Shown here: one piece after another, positions 1-12,598 of the stretch
How the letters are laid out: every line of letters starts with the position of its first letter
Numbering within the stretch: the first letter of the stretch is position 1
NCBI GenBank assembly: GCA_022824205.1
Contig: JAJEAI010000088.1
Location: forward strand, 1 to 64,000
Direction: 5' to 3'
Length of the DNA stretch: 64,000 nt
Source: Candidatus Binatia bacterium
GTDB taxonomy: Bacteria; Desulfobacterota; Binatia; UBA9968; JAJDTQ01
The notes under the pieces: model-generated
The model's input: the letters and a program-made list of their open reading frames with translations, nothing else
The model's database searches: none
Told to the model about the DNA's origin: nothing
Program-made: the position numbers and the translations under genes

Positions 1-249
1 AGTTTCCTCGGTACCTCCCGCAATGCCGTCCTCACGCAACTCTGGATCGCCCTGTGTGTTTACCTCCTCGTCGCCTACATCAAGTTCCTCAATCGCTTGT
101 CCCTCTCCTTCTATCAGATCCTCCGCCTCCTCCAACTCAACCTCTTCGAGCGCCGACCACTCCTCGGTCTGCTCCTGCCACAGCCCCGCCCAGCCCACCC
201 CCTCAAATCCCCCTCCGATTCGCTTAAAATTTGTGGGACAGCAGTGATT
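1..249 (+). pseudogene. IS4-family DDE transposase, C-terminal remnant (runs off the left edge)
   Basis: Frame 1 (not the ORF-track frame) reads SFLGTSRNAVLTQLWIALCVYLLVAYIKFLNRLSLSFYQILRLLQLNLFERRPLLGLL, characteristic of IS4-family transposase C-termini. Confidence 0.8.
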
Positions 250-331
250 TGACTTTATCAGTTTCGAAGAAGGTATTGAACGCATACAGCGCGAAGTCGA
301 GCTCCTGGGCGACAAGTCAGCCGGTCAATCT

Positions 332-676
332 GTGATTACCTCCAGAGATGCAAGTTCGGTCCAATTGCGCGACCGCCTAAAACTATCCAAGACACCCGAG
401 GGTGTCTCCAAGTGGCAGTTGCCCGTCTACTGGGAGGGTGTAGGAGCGCAATTTTTTATCTCCGTCGCTCAACCAGGAACAGCGATCGAAGAACATAGCC
501 ACACCGAGGGCGATGGACTACGCCTGATTGTCGGCGGATCCGTCAAGCTCGGCGACCAAGAACTTGGGGTGGGAGACTGGATGTACATCCCGCAAGGTAC
601 TAGGTACTCTCTCGACGTGGGCGAGTTGGGCGCGATAATGTTTTATTGTTACCGCTGTTGTTGTGTCGCGCGATAG
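332..676 (+). CDS. cupin-domain protein, probably 5'-truncated
   Basis: HSHTEGDGLRLIVGGSVKLGDQELGVGDWMYIPQGTRYSLDVG cupin pattern. The reading frame stays open upstream to about 248, next to the IS4 remnant. Confidence 0.6.
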   Translation: MITSRDASSVQLRDRLKLSKTPEGVSKWQLPVYWEGVGAQFFISVAQPGTAIEEHSHTEGDGLRLIVGGSVKLGDQELGVGDWMYIPQGTRYSLDVGELGAIMFYCYRCCCVAR

Positions 677-763
677 TGTCATCACGGTAGGAACGACGGC
701 CTACGGCCTACGGCCTAGCGGCCCAGGCCGGGTAGGAGGACCGGGTCGCGTGCAGGACGGAAC

Positions 764-1588
764 ATGAGCACGGACTGTCTGCATCGTACGCTTCGGGTCG
801 GCGGCATCGAGACCCACTACCTGGAAGCGGGGGAGGGGCGCGACCTCGTGCTCCTTCACGGCGGCGAGTACGGCGCGTCGGCGGAGGCCACCTGGGGCAC
901 GGCCATGGCGAAGCTCGGGCGGAGCTTCCACGTGCTCGCTCCGGACATGCTGGGCTACGGCCGCACCGCCAAGATCTACAGCTTCTCCGACCCCTCGGGG
1001 TTCCGCCTGACCCACCTCTCCCAGTGGCTGGAGGTGGTGGGCGTCGGCGAAGCGTTCTTCGTGGGCAACTCCGCCGGCGGCGGCACGCTGCTGAGAAGCT
1101 CGGTGCGGAAACCTTCGCCCCTCAGGATGAAGAAGATGGTGACCATCTGCGGCAACGCCGGAGTGTTCAAGAGCGACTTCCAGGCCGACCTGGAGGACTA
1201 CACTCCGAGCCCGGAGAACATGCGCAAGCTCCTGAAGCTGCTGTTCCACGACGAGAAGTGGCTCACCCCGGAATGTGTCGAGTCCCGCTACAACGATTCC
1301 ATCGCGCCGGGCGCCTGGGAGGCCCTGTCCGCGGCCCGCCTGAAGCGTCCGGGATACGAGCGCGGCTCCACCATCGACGCTTTCGTGAAGCAACTGTCCA
1401 CCGTCACCGTGCCCTTGCTCATCATCGGCTGTGACCACGATCCCCTCAACCAGTCCGACTGGGACGAGCGGCTGCAACGCATCGTCCCCGGCTCCACGAC
1501 CCACCGCTTCCACGACTCGGCGCACGAGCCGCAGATCGAGGAACAGGACGCGTTCGTCGAGGTGGTCACGGATTTCCTGCTGTCTTGA
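764..1588 (+). CDS. alpha/beta hydrolase
   Basis: VLLHGG oxyanion motif, GNSAGG nucleophile elbow, catalytic-type Asp (GCDHDP) and His (DSAHEPQIE). Confidence 0.85.
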   Translation: MSTDCLHRTLRVGGIETHYLEAGEGRDLVLLHGGEYGASAEATWGTAMAKLGRSFHVLAPDMLGYGRTAKIYSFSDPSGFRLTHLSQWLEVVGVGEAFFVGNSAGGGTLLRSSVRKPSPLRMKKMVTICGNAGVFKSDFQADLEDYTPSPENMRKLLKLLFHDEKWLTPECVESRYNDSIAPGAWEALSAARLKRPGYERGSTIDAFVKQLSTVTVPLLIIGCDHDPLNQSDWDERLQRIVPGSTTHRFHDSAHEPQIEEQDAFVEVVTDFLLS

Positions 1589-1651
1589 CACGGCCGGGGG
1601 CCGGATTTACCTTCGAGAGAGAGGAGACGCGGCCCGGTCCGGTTTGACGAC

Positions 1652-2089
1652 ATGGTCATCTACGATCTCACCTGCGACAACGACCACGGTTTCGAGGGAT
1701 GGTTCTCGGGGCCGGACAATTTCCAGGAACAGCTCTCCCAGGGCCTGATCGCCTGCCCGGTGTGCGCTTCCACCGCCATCACGAAGGTCCCGCACGCATG
1801 CGCCGTGCACACGAAACAGGAGGAGCGGCCGGCGCTGCCCGCCCGGCGCGAGCCGGATACCGTGCCGACGCCGGAGCAGCTCAAGGAAGCGCTGATCCGG
1901 GTGCACCACTACATCGAGAACAACTTCGAGAACGTCGGCCATCACTTCGCGGACGAAGCCCGCCGCATCCACGCCGGCGAGGCCGAGGAGCGCCCCATCC
2001 ACGGCACCGCCACCGCCGAGCAAAGAGAAGCCCTCGACGACGACAGCGTCCCCTACATGATGCTGCCGAAGCCGGAACTCGACGGCTGA
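1652..2089 (+). CDS. DUF1178 family protein
   Basis: MVIYDLTCDNDHGFEGWFSG...CPVCAST...ITKVPHA. Confidence 0.85.
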   Translation: MVIYDLTCDNDHGFEGWFSGPDNFQEQLSQGLIACPVCASTAITKVPHACAVHTKQEERPALPARREPDTVPTPEQLKEALIRVHHYIENNFENVGHHFADEARRIHAGEAEERPIHGTATAEQREALDDDSVPYMMLPKPELDG

Positions 2090-2213
2090 ATCCACCCGCT
2101 TGCCTGACTCGCCCGACCTTGAGTCTTGCGGCTCACCCGGTGTCCGGCGCGGGCGCCCATGCACCCTCCACGGTGATTGACAACGCTCGGCCCCGTCTGT
2201 TAGGCCGTGCACC

Positions 2214-2690
2214 ATGGACCCGCGCGAGATCCGGCACGTGTTGGGGCACTTCGCCACCGGAGTGACCATCGTAACCACCAAGGATAAGGCCGGAGTTCCC
2301 ACGGGGATCACCGCCAACGCTTTCTCCTCCCTCTCCCTGAACCCGCCGCTGGTGCTGGTGTGCATCGACAAGAAGGCAAACTGCTACGATTGCTTCGAGG
2401 AGTCGGGCGTGTTCGCCGTCAACTTGCTGGGCGAACACCAGGAACAACTGGCCAACCGCTTCGCCACCAAGGGCATCGAGAAGTTCCAGGACACCGCCTG
2501 GCACATGAGCGCCAACGGCATCCCGCTCCTGGACCAGACCATCGGGTACATCGAGTGCACCGTCACGCAGGGCTACGAGGGCGGCGACCACACCATCTAC
2601 CTGGGCGAGATCATCCACGCCGACGCCGCGGGCGACCGCCCGCTGCTGTTCTACAAGGGCAAGTACCAGAGACTTCCGGAAGAGGGGTGA
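2214..2690 (+). CDS. flavin reductase family protein
   Basis: FATGVTIVTTKD..GITANAFSSLSLNPPLVLVCIDK; FAVNLL; GDHTIYLGEI. Confidence 0.9.
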   Translation: MDPREIRHVLGHFATGVTIVTTKDKAGVPTGITANAFSSLSLNPPLVLVCIDKKANCYDCFEESGVFAVNLLGEHQEQLANRFATKGIEKFQDTAWHMSANGIPLLDQTIGYIECTVTQGYEGGDHTIYLGEIIHADAAGDRPLLFYKGKYQRLPEEG

Positions 2691-2744
2691 GCCGACGCGA
2701 GCCCGGACTCGGTGCTGCGCCGCGCGGCGGCTGACGCCGCGAGG

Positions 2745-4349
2745 TCAGCGCAGCTTCACGACCACTTTTCGCGCGCCGGGCGACACCGGGTTCCCGTCGT
2801 AGGCGCCGGCCGGTTCGCCGGGCTCCCGTGTCATGGGGTCGCCGTCGCGGTCCAGGCGCGCCGTCAGGTTCATTGGCCCTTCGAAGGCCGTTCCCTGAAT
2901 CATCACGTCCCCTGGACCCAGTGAGAAGGCCACCGGGAAGGCCGGTGCGACGATGCGCTTGACCGCCAGGGGCGGGCCGCCCTGGGCTCCGGCGGGCCGG
3001 GCGATGATGTACAGGACGGCCCGTGCCCCCGCGTCGGATGCCTGTCCGGCTTCCAACTCGACGGTGCCCGCGATACTCGCACCGGCGGGGGCGCCGGGCG
3101 TTTCTCGTGCCTGCTCACCGATACGCGCGATGAGATCGCGGACGGCATTCCGTTGCTCGCCCTCGGGCAGAAGTGCTTCCAGCCGCTCCAGGTGCGCGCG
3201 CGCGCCGGCCGGGTCGCGCCCGTCCTGAAACAACACCATCCCCTTGGCCCACAGGGCCAGGGGGAAGTTGGGCGTGCGCGCGAGGGCGCGGTCCAGTGCC
3301 TCCAGGGCGGCGTCGACATGCCCGGCCTGGGCCAGGATCATTCCCATGTAGGCGTTGGCCGCCGGGTGGCCGGGGTCGTGGCGCAACACGGTCCGGAAGG
3401 CCGGGATGGCGGTCTTGAAGTCCTTGCGCTGGAAGGCATCTTGTCCTTGCTTCAGCGCGGCGGCGGGATTGCCGGCGCCGGGCTGCCCGATGCCGCCGGG
3501 ACCGGTTCCCGTGAGGAAATCGCCGGTCATGCTGTCCTCGGGAGACGTGCGCGGGCGCACCGACTGCCCCAACAGAAGCCCCAGGGTGACGCCCCCCGCG
3601 AGCAGCAGGGCGGCCCCGCCGGCCATCATCCACGACCGCTTGCTCCACCTGGAAAGTGTCGGCTGCGTCATCTCCGGCTCCGGCGCATCAGGCTCCTGGA
3701 TCGCCGCGGCGGCTTCACCGGCATGCCGCAGCAGTTCCACGGCTTGCCGTTCATAGCGGTGTTTCAGGGCTTCGTAATCGGCGTCCGACAGCTTTCCGGC
3801 CTGGTGGTCGAAGTCCAGCTCCCGAAGGTCCTGGTAGATGGGTAAGGGCGTGCTCTCGGGCGAGCCGGGTGTCTCCTCACCGGCGGCGACGGCGGCCCGT
3901 ACCCGCTCCAGGATCTCCGGGTCCGGGTGACCCTCCGGCTCGCGGGCGCGACGCCGGCTCCAGCGGCGCAGGAACCAGGCGGCCATGGCCAGACCGGCAA
4001 GGAGGACGACGAAGGGGAGTATCCAGACGGTCAGGTTGAAGCCCTGGGCCGTAGGCGCCAGCAACACCCACTCGCCGTACTTGGACACGAAATAGGCGCG
4101 CACCTCGTCCGGCGTCTTGCCGGCCTGGAGCTGCTCGCGCACGATGCCGCGCATCTGCACGGCCATCTCCGCCGGAGAATCGGCCACGGACAGGTTCTGG
4201 CACACCACGCAGCGCAGCTCCGAGGCGATGGCGCGCACGCGGTCCTCCAGCGCCTGGTCCGCGTGCGCATGAACGGCGAACGTGAGCAACAGCGAGAACG
4301 TGAGCAACAGCGCGCCGATGACGGCACGGTCATTCCCGCGAAAGTTCAA
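2745..4349 (-). CDS. ccmH: fused cytochrome c biogenesis protein CcmH-CcmI (TPR)
   Basis: N-terminal ELRCVVCQNLSVADSPAEMA (CcmH heme-ligation motif), then CcmI-like DLRELDFDHQAGKLSDADYEALKHRYE, TM, TPRs and CcmI C-terminal beta domain. The start is uncertain (TTG at 4349 or ATG at 4457). Confidence 0.85.
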   Translation of the reverse strand: MNFRGNDRAVIGALLLTFSLLLTFAVHAHADQALEDRVRAIASELRCVVCQNLSVADSPAEMAVQMRGIVREQLQAGKTPDEVRAYFVSKYGEWVLLAPTAQGFNLTVWILPFVVLLAGLAMAAWFLRRWSRRRAREPEGHPDPEILERVRAAVAAGEETPGSPESTPLPIYQDLRELDFDHQAGKLSDADYEALKHRYERQAVELLRHAGEAAAAIQEPDAPEPEMTQPTLSRWSKRSWMMAGGAALLLAGGVTLGLLLGQSVRPRTSPEDSMTGDFLTGTGPGGIGQPGAGNPAAALKQGQDAFQRKDFKTAIPAFRTVLRHDPGHPAANAYMGMILAQAGHVDAALEALDRALARTPNFPLALWAKGMVLFQDGRDPAGARAHLERLEALLPEGEQRNAVRDLIARIGEQARETPGAPAGASIAGTVELEAGQASDAGARAVLYIIARPAGAQGGPPLAVKRIVAPAFPVAFSLGPGDVMIQGTAFEGPMNLTARLDRDGDPMTREPGEPAGAYDGNPVSPGARKVVVKLR

Positions 4350-4445
4350 CCTCGACACGGATCGGGGGCGGGAATCCAGGCGGGACAGGGCTGCTGCGAT
4401 GTACGTCGCACCCCTCCACCCCTGGATTCCCGCTTTCCGGGCTGT
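4340..4445. repeat. degenerate REP-like fold-back element overlapping the ccmH 5' end
   Basis: cattcccgcgaaag...gggcgggaatccagg...cccctggattcccgctttc. Confidence 0.7.
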
Positions 4446-4474
4446 GTCAAGACTCATGAGGCAGAGACAGAATC

Positions 4475-5040
4475 TCATCGTATCGTCTGATGCTCGCCGC
4501 GGCCGCTCTCGGCACTGGCGCGGTCGTGGCGGGCGTCCTCCAGCCTGGCCGCCAGCACCGCGGGCGGGATGGCGCCCACGTGCTTGTAGGTGATCCTGCC
4601 GGCGGGGCTCACGAAAAAGGCTTCGGGAATACCCCACACGCCGTAGTCCACCGCGACCTTGCCGTCCGGGTCCTGCCCGTTGGCGAAGGTGATGCCGAAC
4701 TCTTCGATGAACTGTCGCGCGTCCGCCTCCTTGTCCTGGATGTTGATGCCGAGGAACACCACGTCGTCACCCTGACGCTTCCAGGCCGCCTCCAGGTCCC
4801 GCGCCTCCGCCCGGCAGGGCAGGCACCAGGAGGCCCAGAAATCCAGCATCACGGTCTTGCCGCGCAGCTCCGACAGGCGCACCTCCCGGCCGTCGAACAA
4901 GGTCAGGGAGAAGTCCGGGGCGGTGTTCCCCACCAGGGGCGAGGGGATGTAGCGCGGGTCGCGGTAGAAACCGTAACCCAGGAGGATCACCAGGGCGCCC
5001 ACCGCCATGAGGGTGAGCAGCAGTCTGCGCGCCGCCGGGC

Positions 5041-5044
<4 letters not shown>
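4475..5044 (-). CDS. ccmG: thiol:disulfide interchange protein CcmG/DsbE
   Basis: TlpA-like fold with FWASWCLPCRAEA active site. Lies in the ccm cluster. Confidence 0.9.
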
Positions 5045-7007
<1,963 letters not shown>

Positions 7008-7011
<4 letters not shown>

Positions 7012-7451
7012 GGACCGCCCGTGGGCCGCGCGGGCACGAAGCTGCGCACCGTGGAGGGATCTTCCCCTTCCTTGTGCGGGCTGTATTCCTCGGCGTGCTT
7101 GGCCATGACGGTGGAGGCCTGGAAGATGCCGTCCTTGCCGAGGCGTCCCTCCACCACGGCGCCCTTGCCCTCCGAGAAGAGGTCCGGGGGCACTCCCTGG
7201 AAGAACACGGCGATGGACTCCTGGCCGTCGGAGATCCTGAAGCGGAACGTGCGCCGGCCCAGGTCCTTCTCCAACGACCCGGGCAGCACCATCCCGCCCA
7301 CCCGCAGGAAGCGGTCCGGCGCTCCGGTCTCGGCGTGAAGCTCGCTCGGCGTGACGAAGTAGACCACCGCGTTCTGCATCGCCCCGTAGATGAGATAGGC
7401 CAGGGCGCCGACGATGACCAGGCCGCCGATGAGGAACCGCCTACGCTTCAT
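7008..7451 (-). CDS. ccmE: heme chaperone CcmE
   Basis: Single TM, RVGGMVLPGSL, HAEEY heme-binding His-x-x-x-Tyr region. Confidence 0.92.
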
Positions 7452-7590
7452 GGCCGTGGGCCTCCCTTCCGGTGTGTGGCTCCTCCATGGCCGCGGCCTT
7501 CCGAATGCGCCGCTTCAGCAGCACCACGTAGAGCAGGATGGCGCCCCACACGATGCCGTAAGCCAGAAAGACGAAGCCCCATTGTCCCAT
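7441..7590 (-). CDS. ccmD: CcmD small membrane protein
   Basis: MGQWGFVFLAYGIVWGAILLYVVLLKRRIRKA: short single-TM protein between ccmC and ccmE. Confidence 0.75.
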   Translation of the reverse strand: MGQWGFVFLAYGIVWGAILLYVVLLKRRIRKAAAMEEPHTGREAHGHEA

Positions 7591-7616
7591 GGTCTCGAAC
7601 CTCCGCGAAGCGTCAC

Positions 7617-8297
7617 TCAGTCCGCCGCGTAGAGCCGGCTCCGGCGCACCCGGTCCACCACCTCTCCGAGATGGATGCGCAACGACAGCAGGTAGAAGAA
7701 GAGCACGAGAAACGCCAGGAAATTGATCCCCAAGGGCCACAGCATCGCCGGGTCGATGTTGTCCCACGGCGCCTTGTCGGGGCGGAGGATGGAGGGCGGC
7801 TGGTGCAGGGTGCGCCACCAGTACACGGACATGTGGATGAGCGGGATGTCGAGGAAACCGATGATGCCCAGGATGGCGCCGGATACCGCGCCGCGCCGGG
7901 GGTCCTCGATGAGCGAGCGCAACAGCAGGTAGGCCGAGAAGATCAGCAGCAGGATGGCGGTGAGCGTAAGGCGCGCGTCCCAGGTCCACCACACGCCCCA
8001 GGTGGGCTTGCCCCAGATGGAGCCCTCCACGATGGTGAGAGCGGTGAACAGCACGCCGATCTCCGCCGCCGAGTGGGCCAGGTTGTCGTCCCGGCGTTCG
8101 CCTTTCCACAGGTAGAGGCAACTCCCCACGAACACGATGAAGAACGCCAGGTAGGCCACCAGGATGCTGGGAATGTGGAGGTACATGATGCGCTGGGTCT
8201 CGCCCTGGCGCGCATCGGGAGGCGCCTCCACCAAGCCCCAGTACAGACCCGTCAGGATGAGCAGCAGTGCCAGCGTGCCGAGTATTCGTCGAGCCAT
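7617..8297 (-). CDS. ccmC: heme exporter subunit CcmC
   Basis: Multi-TM protein with WGKPTWGVWWTWDARLT motif. Confidence 0.95.
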   Translation of the reverse strand: MARRILGTLALLLILTGLYWGLVEAPPDARQGETQRIMYLHIPSILVAYLAFFIVFVGSCLYLWKGERRDDNLAHSAAEIGVLFTALTIVEGSIWGKPTWGVWWTWDARLTLTAILLLIFSAYLLLRSLIEDPRRGAVSGAILGIIGFLDIPLIHMSVYWWRTLHQPPSILRPDKAPWDNIDPAMLWPLGINFLAFLVLFFYLLSLRIHLGEVVDRVRRSRLYAAD

Positions 8298-8404
8298 GGA
8301 CCATCAATGGGGGATCCCGCAACGGCGGGGCCGTCCGGAATACGTCATGCGCTACAAAATCGCACCGACACCCTGCGACCCGTGATTCCCCCTCCTCAAA
8401 TCTT

Positions 8405-8620
8405 CACTCCCGTTCCTCACATTCCCGCTCCTCACACCCTCATTCCCGCTCCTGCCCCCGTATCGTCATTCCCGCTCGTGCCCCCCGCATCGTCATTCCC
8501 GCGAAAGCGGGAATCCAGGAGTGGCGGGGTAGGGGTGCTCGGTCGTAACACCCCACGGCCGCCCCTGGATTCCCGCTTTCGCGGGAATGACGATGCGGGG
8601 GGCACGAGCGGGAATGACGG
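8405..8620. repeat. REP-like fold-back element with nested/tandem half-sites
   Basis: Repeated (t)cattcccgct(c) half-sites at ~22-28 bp spacing, then cgtcattcccgctcgtgccccccgcatcgtcattcccgcgaaagcgggaatccagg ... its reverse complement ending at 8620. Confidence 0.9.
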
Positions 8621-9375
8621 TGCGAAGCGTTCAGGATTCATTCATGATAGCACCCGCGCCCGAACTTCCCAATCAACCTCAACCGTCCCCAAGCGAACTC
8701 AACCGTCCAGCACCCATTCCAGCAGCAGAAAGCCTGCGGTGATGAAGATCAGGTCGAAGCCCACCAGGAGCCGGAACCAAGGCGTCAGCTCCGCGGCCAT
8801 GCCCGCACCCAGGATGATCTGCAGCGTGCGCACGGTGGCGAGGATCACCGGAATCATCAGGGGGAAGAGCAGCACCGGCAGCAGCAGCGCCCGTGCCCGC
8901 GCCCGCAACGTCACCGCGGCGAACAGAACCCCCACCACGGAGAAGCCCAGCGTCCCCAGCAGGGTGTAGAGCAGCACGTTCGGCAACAGATGCCAGAAGT
9001 CCAGCCGGAACAGGATGCCGAATAGCGGTAGAATGCAGACTTCCAGCAGAAACATGAGGGAGAAGTTGAAGAAAACCTTGGCCAGGTAATAGGCGCCCCG
9101 GTCCAGAGGTGCGAGCAGCAACGCGTCGAGGCAGTCGTTCTCGCGGTCTCCCTGGAAGAGCTGGTTCAGCGCCAGTGTGCCGCTGAACATGAACGCCAGC
9201 CACAGGAGCCCGGGGGCCATGCGCGAGACGTTCTCGCTGGAGATCTCGAAGGCGAAGGAGAAGAGGAAGAGCAGCGAGAGGCCGAAAAAGAACATCGACA
9301 ACAGGTTGTCGCGGCGGCGCGCCTCCAGCAGGAGGTCCTTCCACAGGAGCCAGTAGATCTGTCCGAGCGCGCCGC

Positions 9376-10151
<776 letters not shown>

Positions 10152-10155
<4 letters not shown>

Positions 10156-10703
10156 AACCCACCGCGGCGGACCGTGTCGATGGCGATGAACATTCTCAGG
10201 GGCCGACTCGGCAACGGCTGAAAGCCCATCTTGGCGTAAAACGCGCGCCGTTTCTCAGTGTCCTCCGGACCCCCATCCTCGATCACGTCCAGAACCACCA
10301 CCTTCACTCCCACCTGATCGGCGGCCGCGACCGCACGGCTCAGTGCGTCGGCGAGAAGGACGCGCCCCAAGCCTTGTCCCTGTTGGCGATGGTCCACCGC
10401 GATCATGGAGAGATAGATGGCGGGAATGCCGCCGAACCGGGGTGCGTTCCTTGCAAGGTTGTCCGGAAGGTCATCGCCTTCCAGTGAATGCGCGTTTACC
10501 GCACAGTAGCCGAGAATGTCGGTCCGACCCTTGGGCGTGGCAACCCAGACTCGCGTGAAATCTCCTGCCTGGTGCTTCCTTGCCGTACGTTTGAGGAAGT
10601 TGTCGAGTCGCTCGGTTCCACAAGAGAAATTCGTTCGATCATGTTTTCTCGGGTCGAGGGGCTCGATGGATATTCTGGGTGGAGCGGAAGTATCAGCCGC
10701 CAC
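10152..10703 (-). CDS. GNAT-family acetyltransferase toxin
   Basis: IEPLDPRKHDRTNFSCGTERLDNFLKRTA...YLSMIAVDHRQQGQGLGRVLL...FYAKMGFQPL. GTG start at 10703 is likely. Overlaps the end of the upstream antitoxin. Confidence 0.85.
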
Positions 10704-11004
10704 GGTCCACCCTCGCCCGGTGTAGAGCCATGGCCTGTCGCAACGCGTCCGTGGGCTCGGGGGGTGCATCGAGAGCGGCCAGGATCGCGTCACGGTCATC
10801 AGCCGAAAGCACCGTCCGCTCATGCTCGGCAATGGTGGCCTGGGCCCGCTCCAATGCCGCGCCGGTGACGAAGCTCGTCTCGTCCACACCCAACAAAGCC
10901 GCCGCCTGCTGGATCTGCTCCTTTACGTGCGGTTTGGTGCGCTGTTCCATACGCGTCGTCTTTGGCTCGTCGATGGCATCCGCCGGGTTCCGGAAAGTCA
11001 ACAT
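10693..11004 (-). CDS. DUF1778 family antitoxin
   Basis: HVKEQIQQAAALLGVDETSFVTGAALERAQATIAEHERTVLSADDRDAILAALD. Confidence 0.85.
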   Translation of the reverse strand: MLTFRNPADAIDEPKTTRMEQRTKPHVKEQIQQAAALLGVDETSFVTGAALERAQATIAEHERTVLSADDRDAILAALDAPPEPTDALRQAMALHRARVDRGG

Positions 11005-11323
11005 GGTACCGCCTCCTCGAAGTTACCTCACGTTCAGTGTACGGAAGCTTACCGGACAATGCAACGCGCTGCCGTACCTGTTTCCCTGTTTCCCGTCTCC
11101 CCCACCTGTGGAGCGCTCTTACCTGGAATGCCCTCGGTATGGCTTGACTCACCGCGGGAGATTCGTTAATCACTAGCAAGTCGGTACGCTGGGACCCGGT
11201 CCCGCGTACACCCCCCCATGACCTGACCCGGATGGGTGGCACCGCGGAATCCAAGGCCACCGCCCGGATTCAGGCCTCCGAGACCGGAATCCAACGTCAG
11301 GAACAATCGACCAGAGGAGAGCC

Positions 11324-12586
11324 ATGGCAGACTATCTACACGTGAAAGTGCCGGAACAAGGCGAAAAGGTTACGCTTTCGGACGGCAAGGTGCAGGTTCC
11401 CGACAATCCCATCATTCCGTTCATCGAGGGTGACGGCATCGGGGTGGACATCTGGGCGGCGGCGGAGCGGGTGTTGGACGGCGCCGTGGCCAAGGCCTAC
11501 GGCGGCAAGAAGAAGATCTCCTGGATGGAGGTCTACGCCGGCGAGAAGGCCGAGGCGGTGTACGGCGACGACTGCCCGCCGAGCCTGCTGCCGCAGGAGA
11601 CCGTGGACGTCATCCGCGAGTACCTGGTGGCCATCAAGGGTCCCCTGACCACACCCGTGGGCGAAGGCTTCCGCAGCCTCAACGTCACGCTGCGCCAGGT
11701 GCTGGACCTGTACGTCTGCCTCCGGCCCGTGCGTTATTTCAAGGGCGTGCCCTCGCCGGTGGTGCGGCCCCATCTCGTGGACATGGTGATCTTCCGCGAG
11801 AACACCGAAGACATCTACGCCGGCATCGAATGGGAGACCGGCACTCCCGAAGCCGAGAAGGTGGTGAAGTTCCTGCGGGAGGAGATGGGGGTCAAGAGCA
11901 TCCGTTTCCCCGACACGGCCAGCATCGGCATCAAGCCCATCTCCATCGAAGGCTCCGAGCGCCTGATTCGCGCGGCCATCCGCTACGCCGTGGACCACAA
12001 CCGGCGCAACGTGACCCTGGTGCACAAGGGCAACATCCAGAAATACACCGAGGGCGCCTTCATGCGCTGGGGCTACGCGCTGGCCAAGCGCGAGTTCGGC
12101 GACAAGGTGGTGTCGTGGGAAGACTGCGGCGGCCGGCCGGAAGAAGGCCAGATTCTCATCAAGGACGCCATCACCGACGCCTTCCTGCAGCAGATCCTCA
12201 CCCGGCCGGACGAGTTCGACGTGATCCCCACCATGAACCTCACCGGCGACCTCATCTCGGACGCGCTGGCGGCGCAGGTGGGCGGCATCGGCATCGCGCC
12301 CGGCGGCAACATCAACTACGACAGCGGCCACGCCCTGTTCGAGGCCACCCATGGCACCGCGCCCAAGTACGCCGGCCAGGACAAGGTCAACCCCGGCTCG
12401 GTGATCCTCTCCGGCGAGATGATGCTGCGGCACCTGGGCTGGGACGAGGCCGCGGACCTGGTAATCCAGGGCCTCGAGGAAACCATCGCGCAGAAGACCG
12501 TCACCTACGATTTCGAGCGCCTCATGACCGGCGCCAAGCTGCTCAAGTGCTCGGAGTTCGGCGACGCCATCGTGGCCAACATGTAA
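11324..12586 (+). CDS. icd: isocitrate dehydrogenase (NADP+)
   Basis: [62 protein letters not shown]. Confidence 0.97.
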   Translation: MADYLHVKVPEQGEKVTLSDGKVQVPDNPIIPFIEGDGIGVDIWAAAERVLDGAVAKAYGGKKKISWMEVYAGEKAEAVYGDDCPPSLLPQETVDVIREYLVAIKGPLTTPVGEGFRSLNVTLRQVLDLYVCLRPVRYFKGVPSPVVRPHLVDMVIFRENTEDIYAGIEWETGTPEAEKVVKFLREEMGVKSIRFPDTASIGIKPISIEGSERLIRAAIRYAVDHNRRNVTLVHKGNIQKYTEGAFMRWGYALAKREFGDKVVSWEDCGGRPEEGQILIKDAITDAFLQQILTRPDEFDVIPTMNLTGDLISDALAAQVGGIGIAPGGNINYDSGHALFEATHGTAPKYAGQDKVNPGSVILSGEMMLRHLGWDEAADLVIQGLEETIAQKTVTYDFERLMTGAKLLKCSEFGDAIVANM

Positions 12587-12598
12587 CGCAAGGGAACC

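Noticed and set aside
701-735. Short tandem ggcctac repeats (acggcctacggcctacggccta)
   Set aside because: Only about three 7-bp units; no evidence of function beyond local slippage.
8405-8620. Possible CRISPR array from repeated cattcccgc units
   Set aside because: Units are short, irregularly spaced and inverted; no constant repeat with unique spacers and no cas genes. REP/fold-back is the better explanation.
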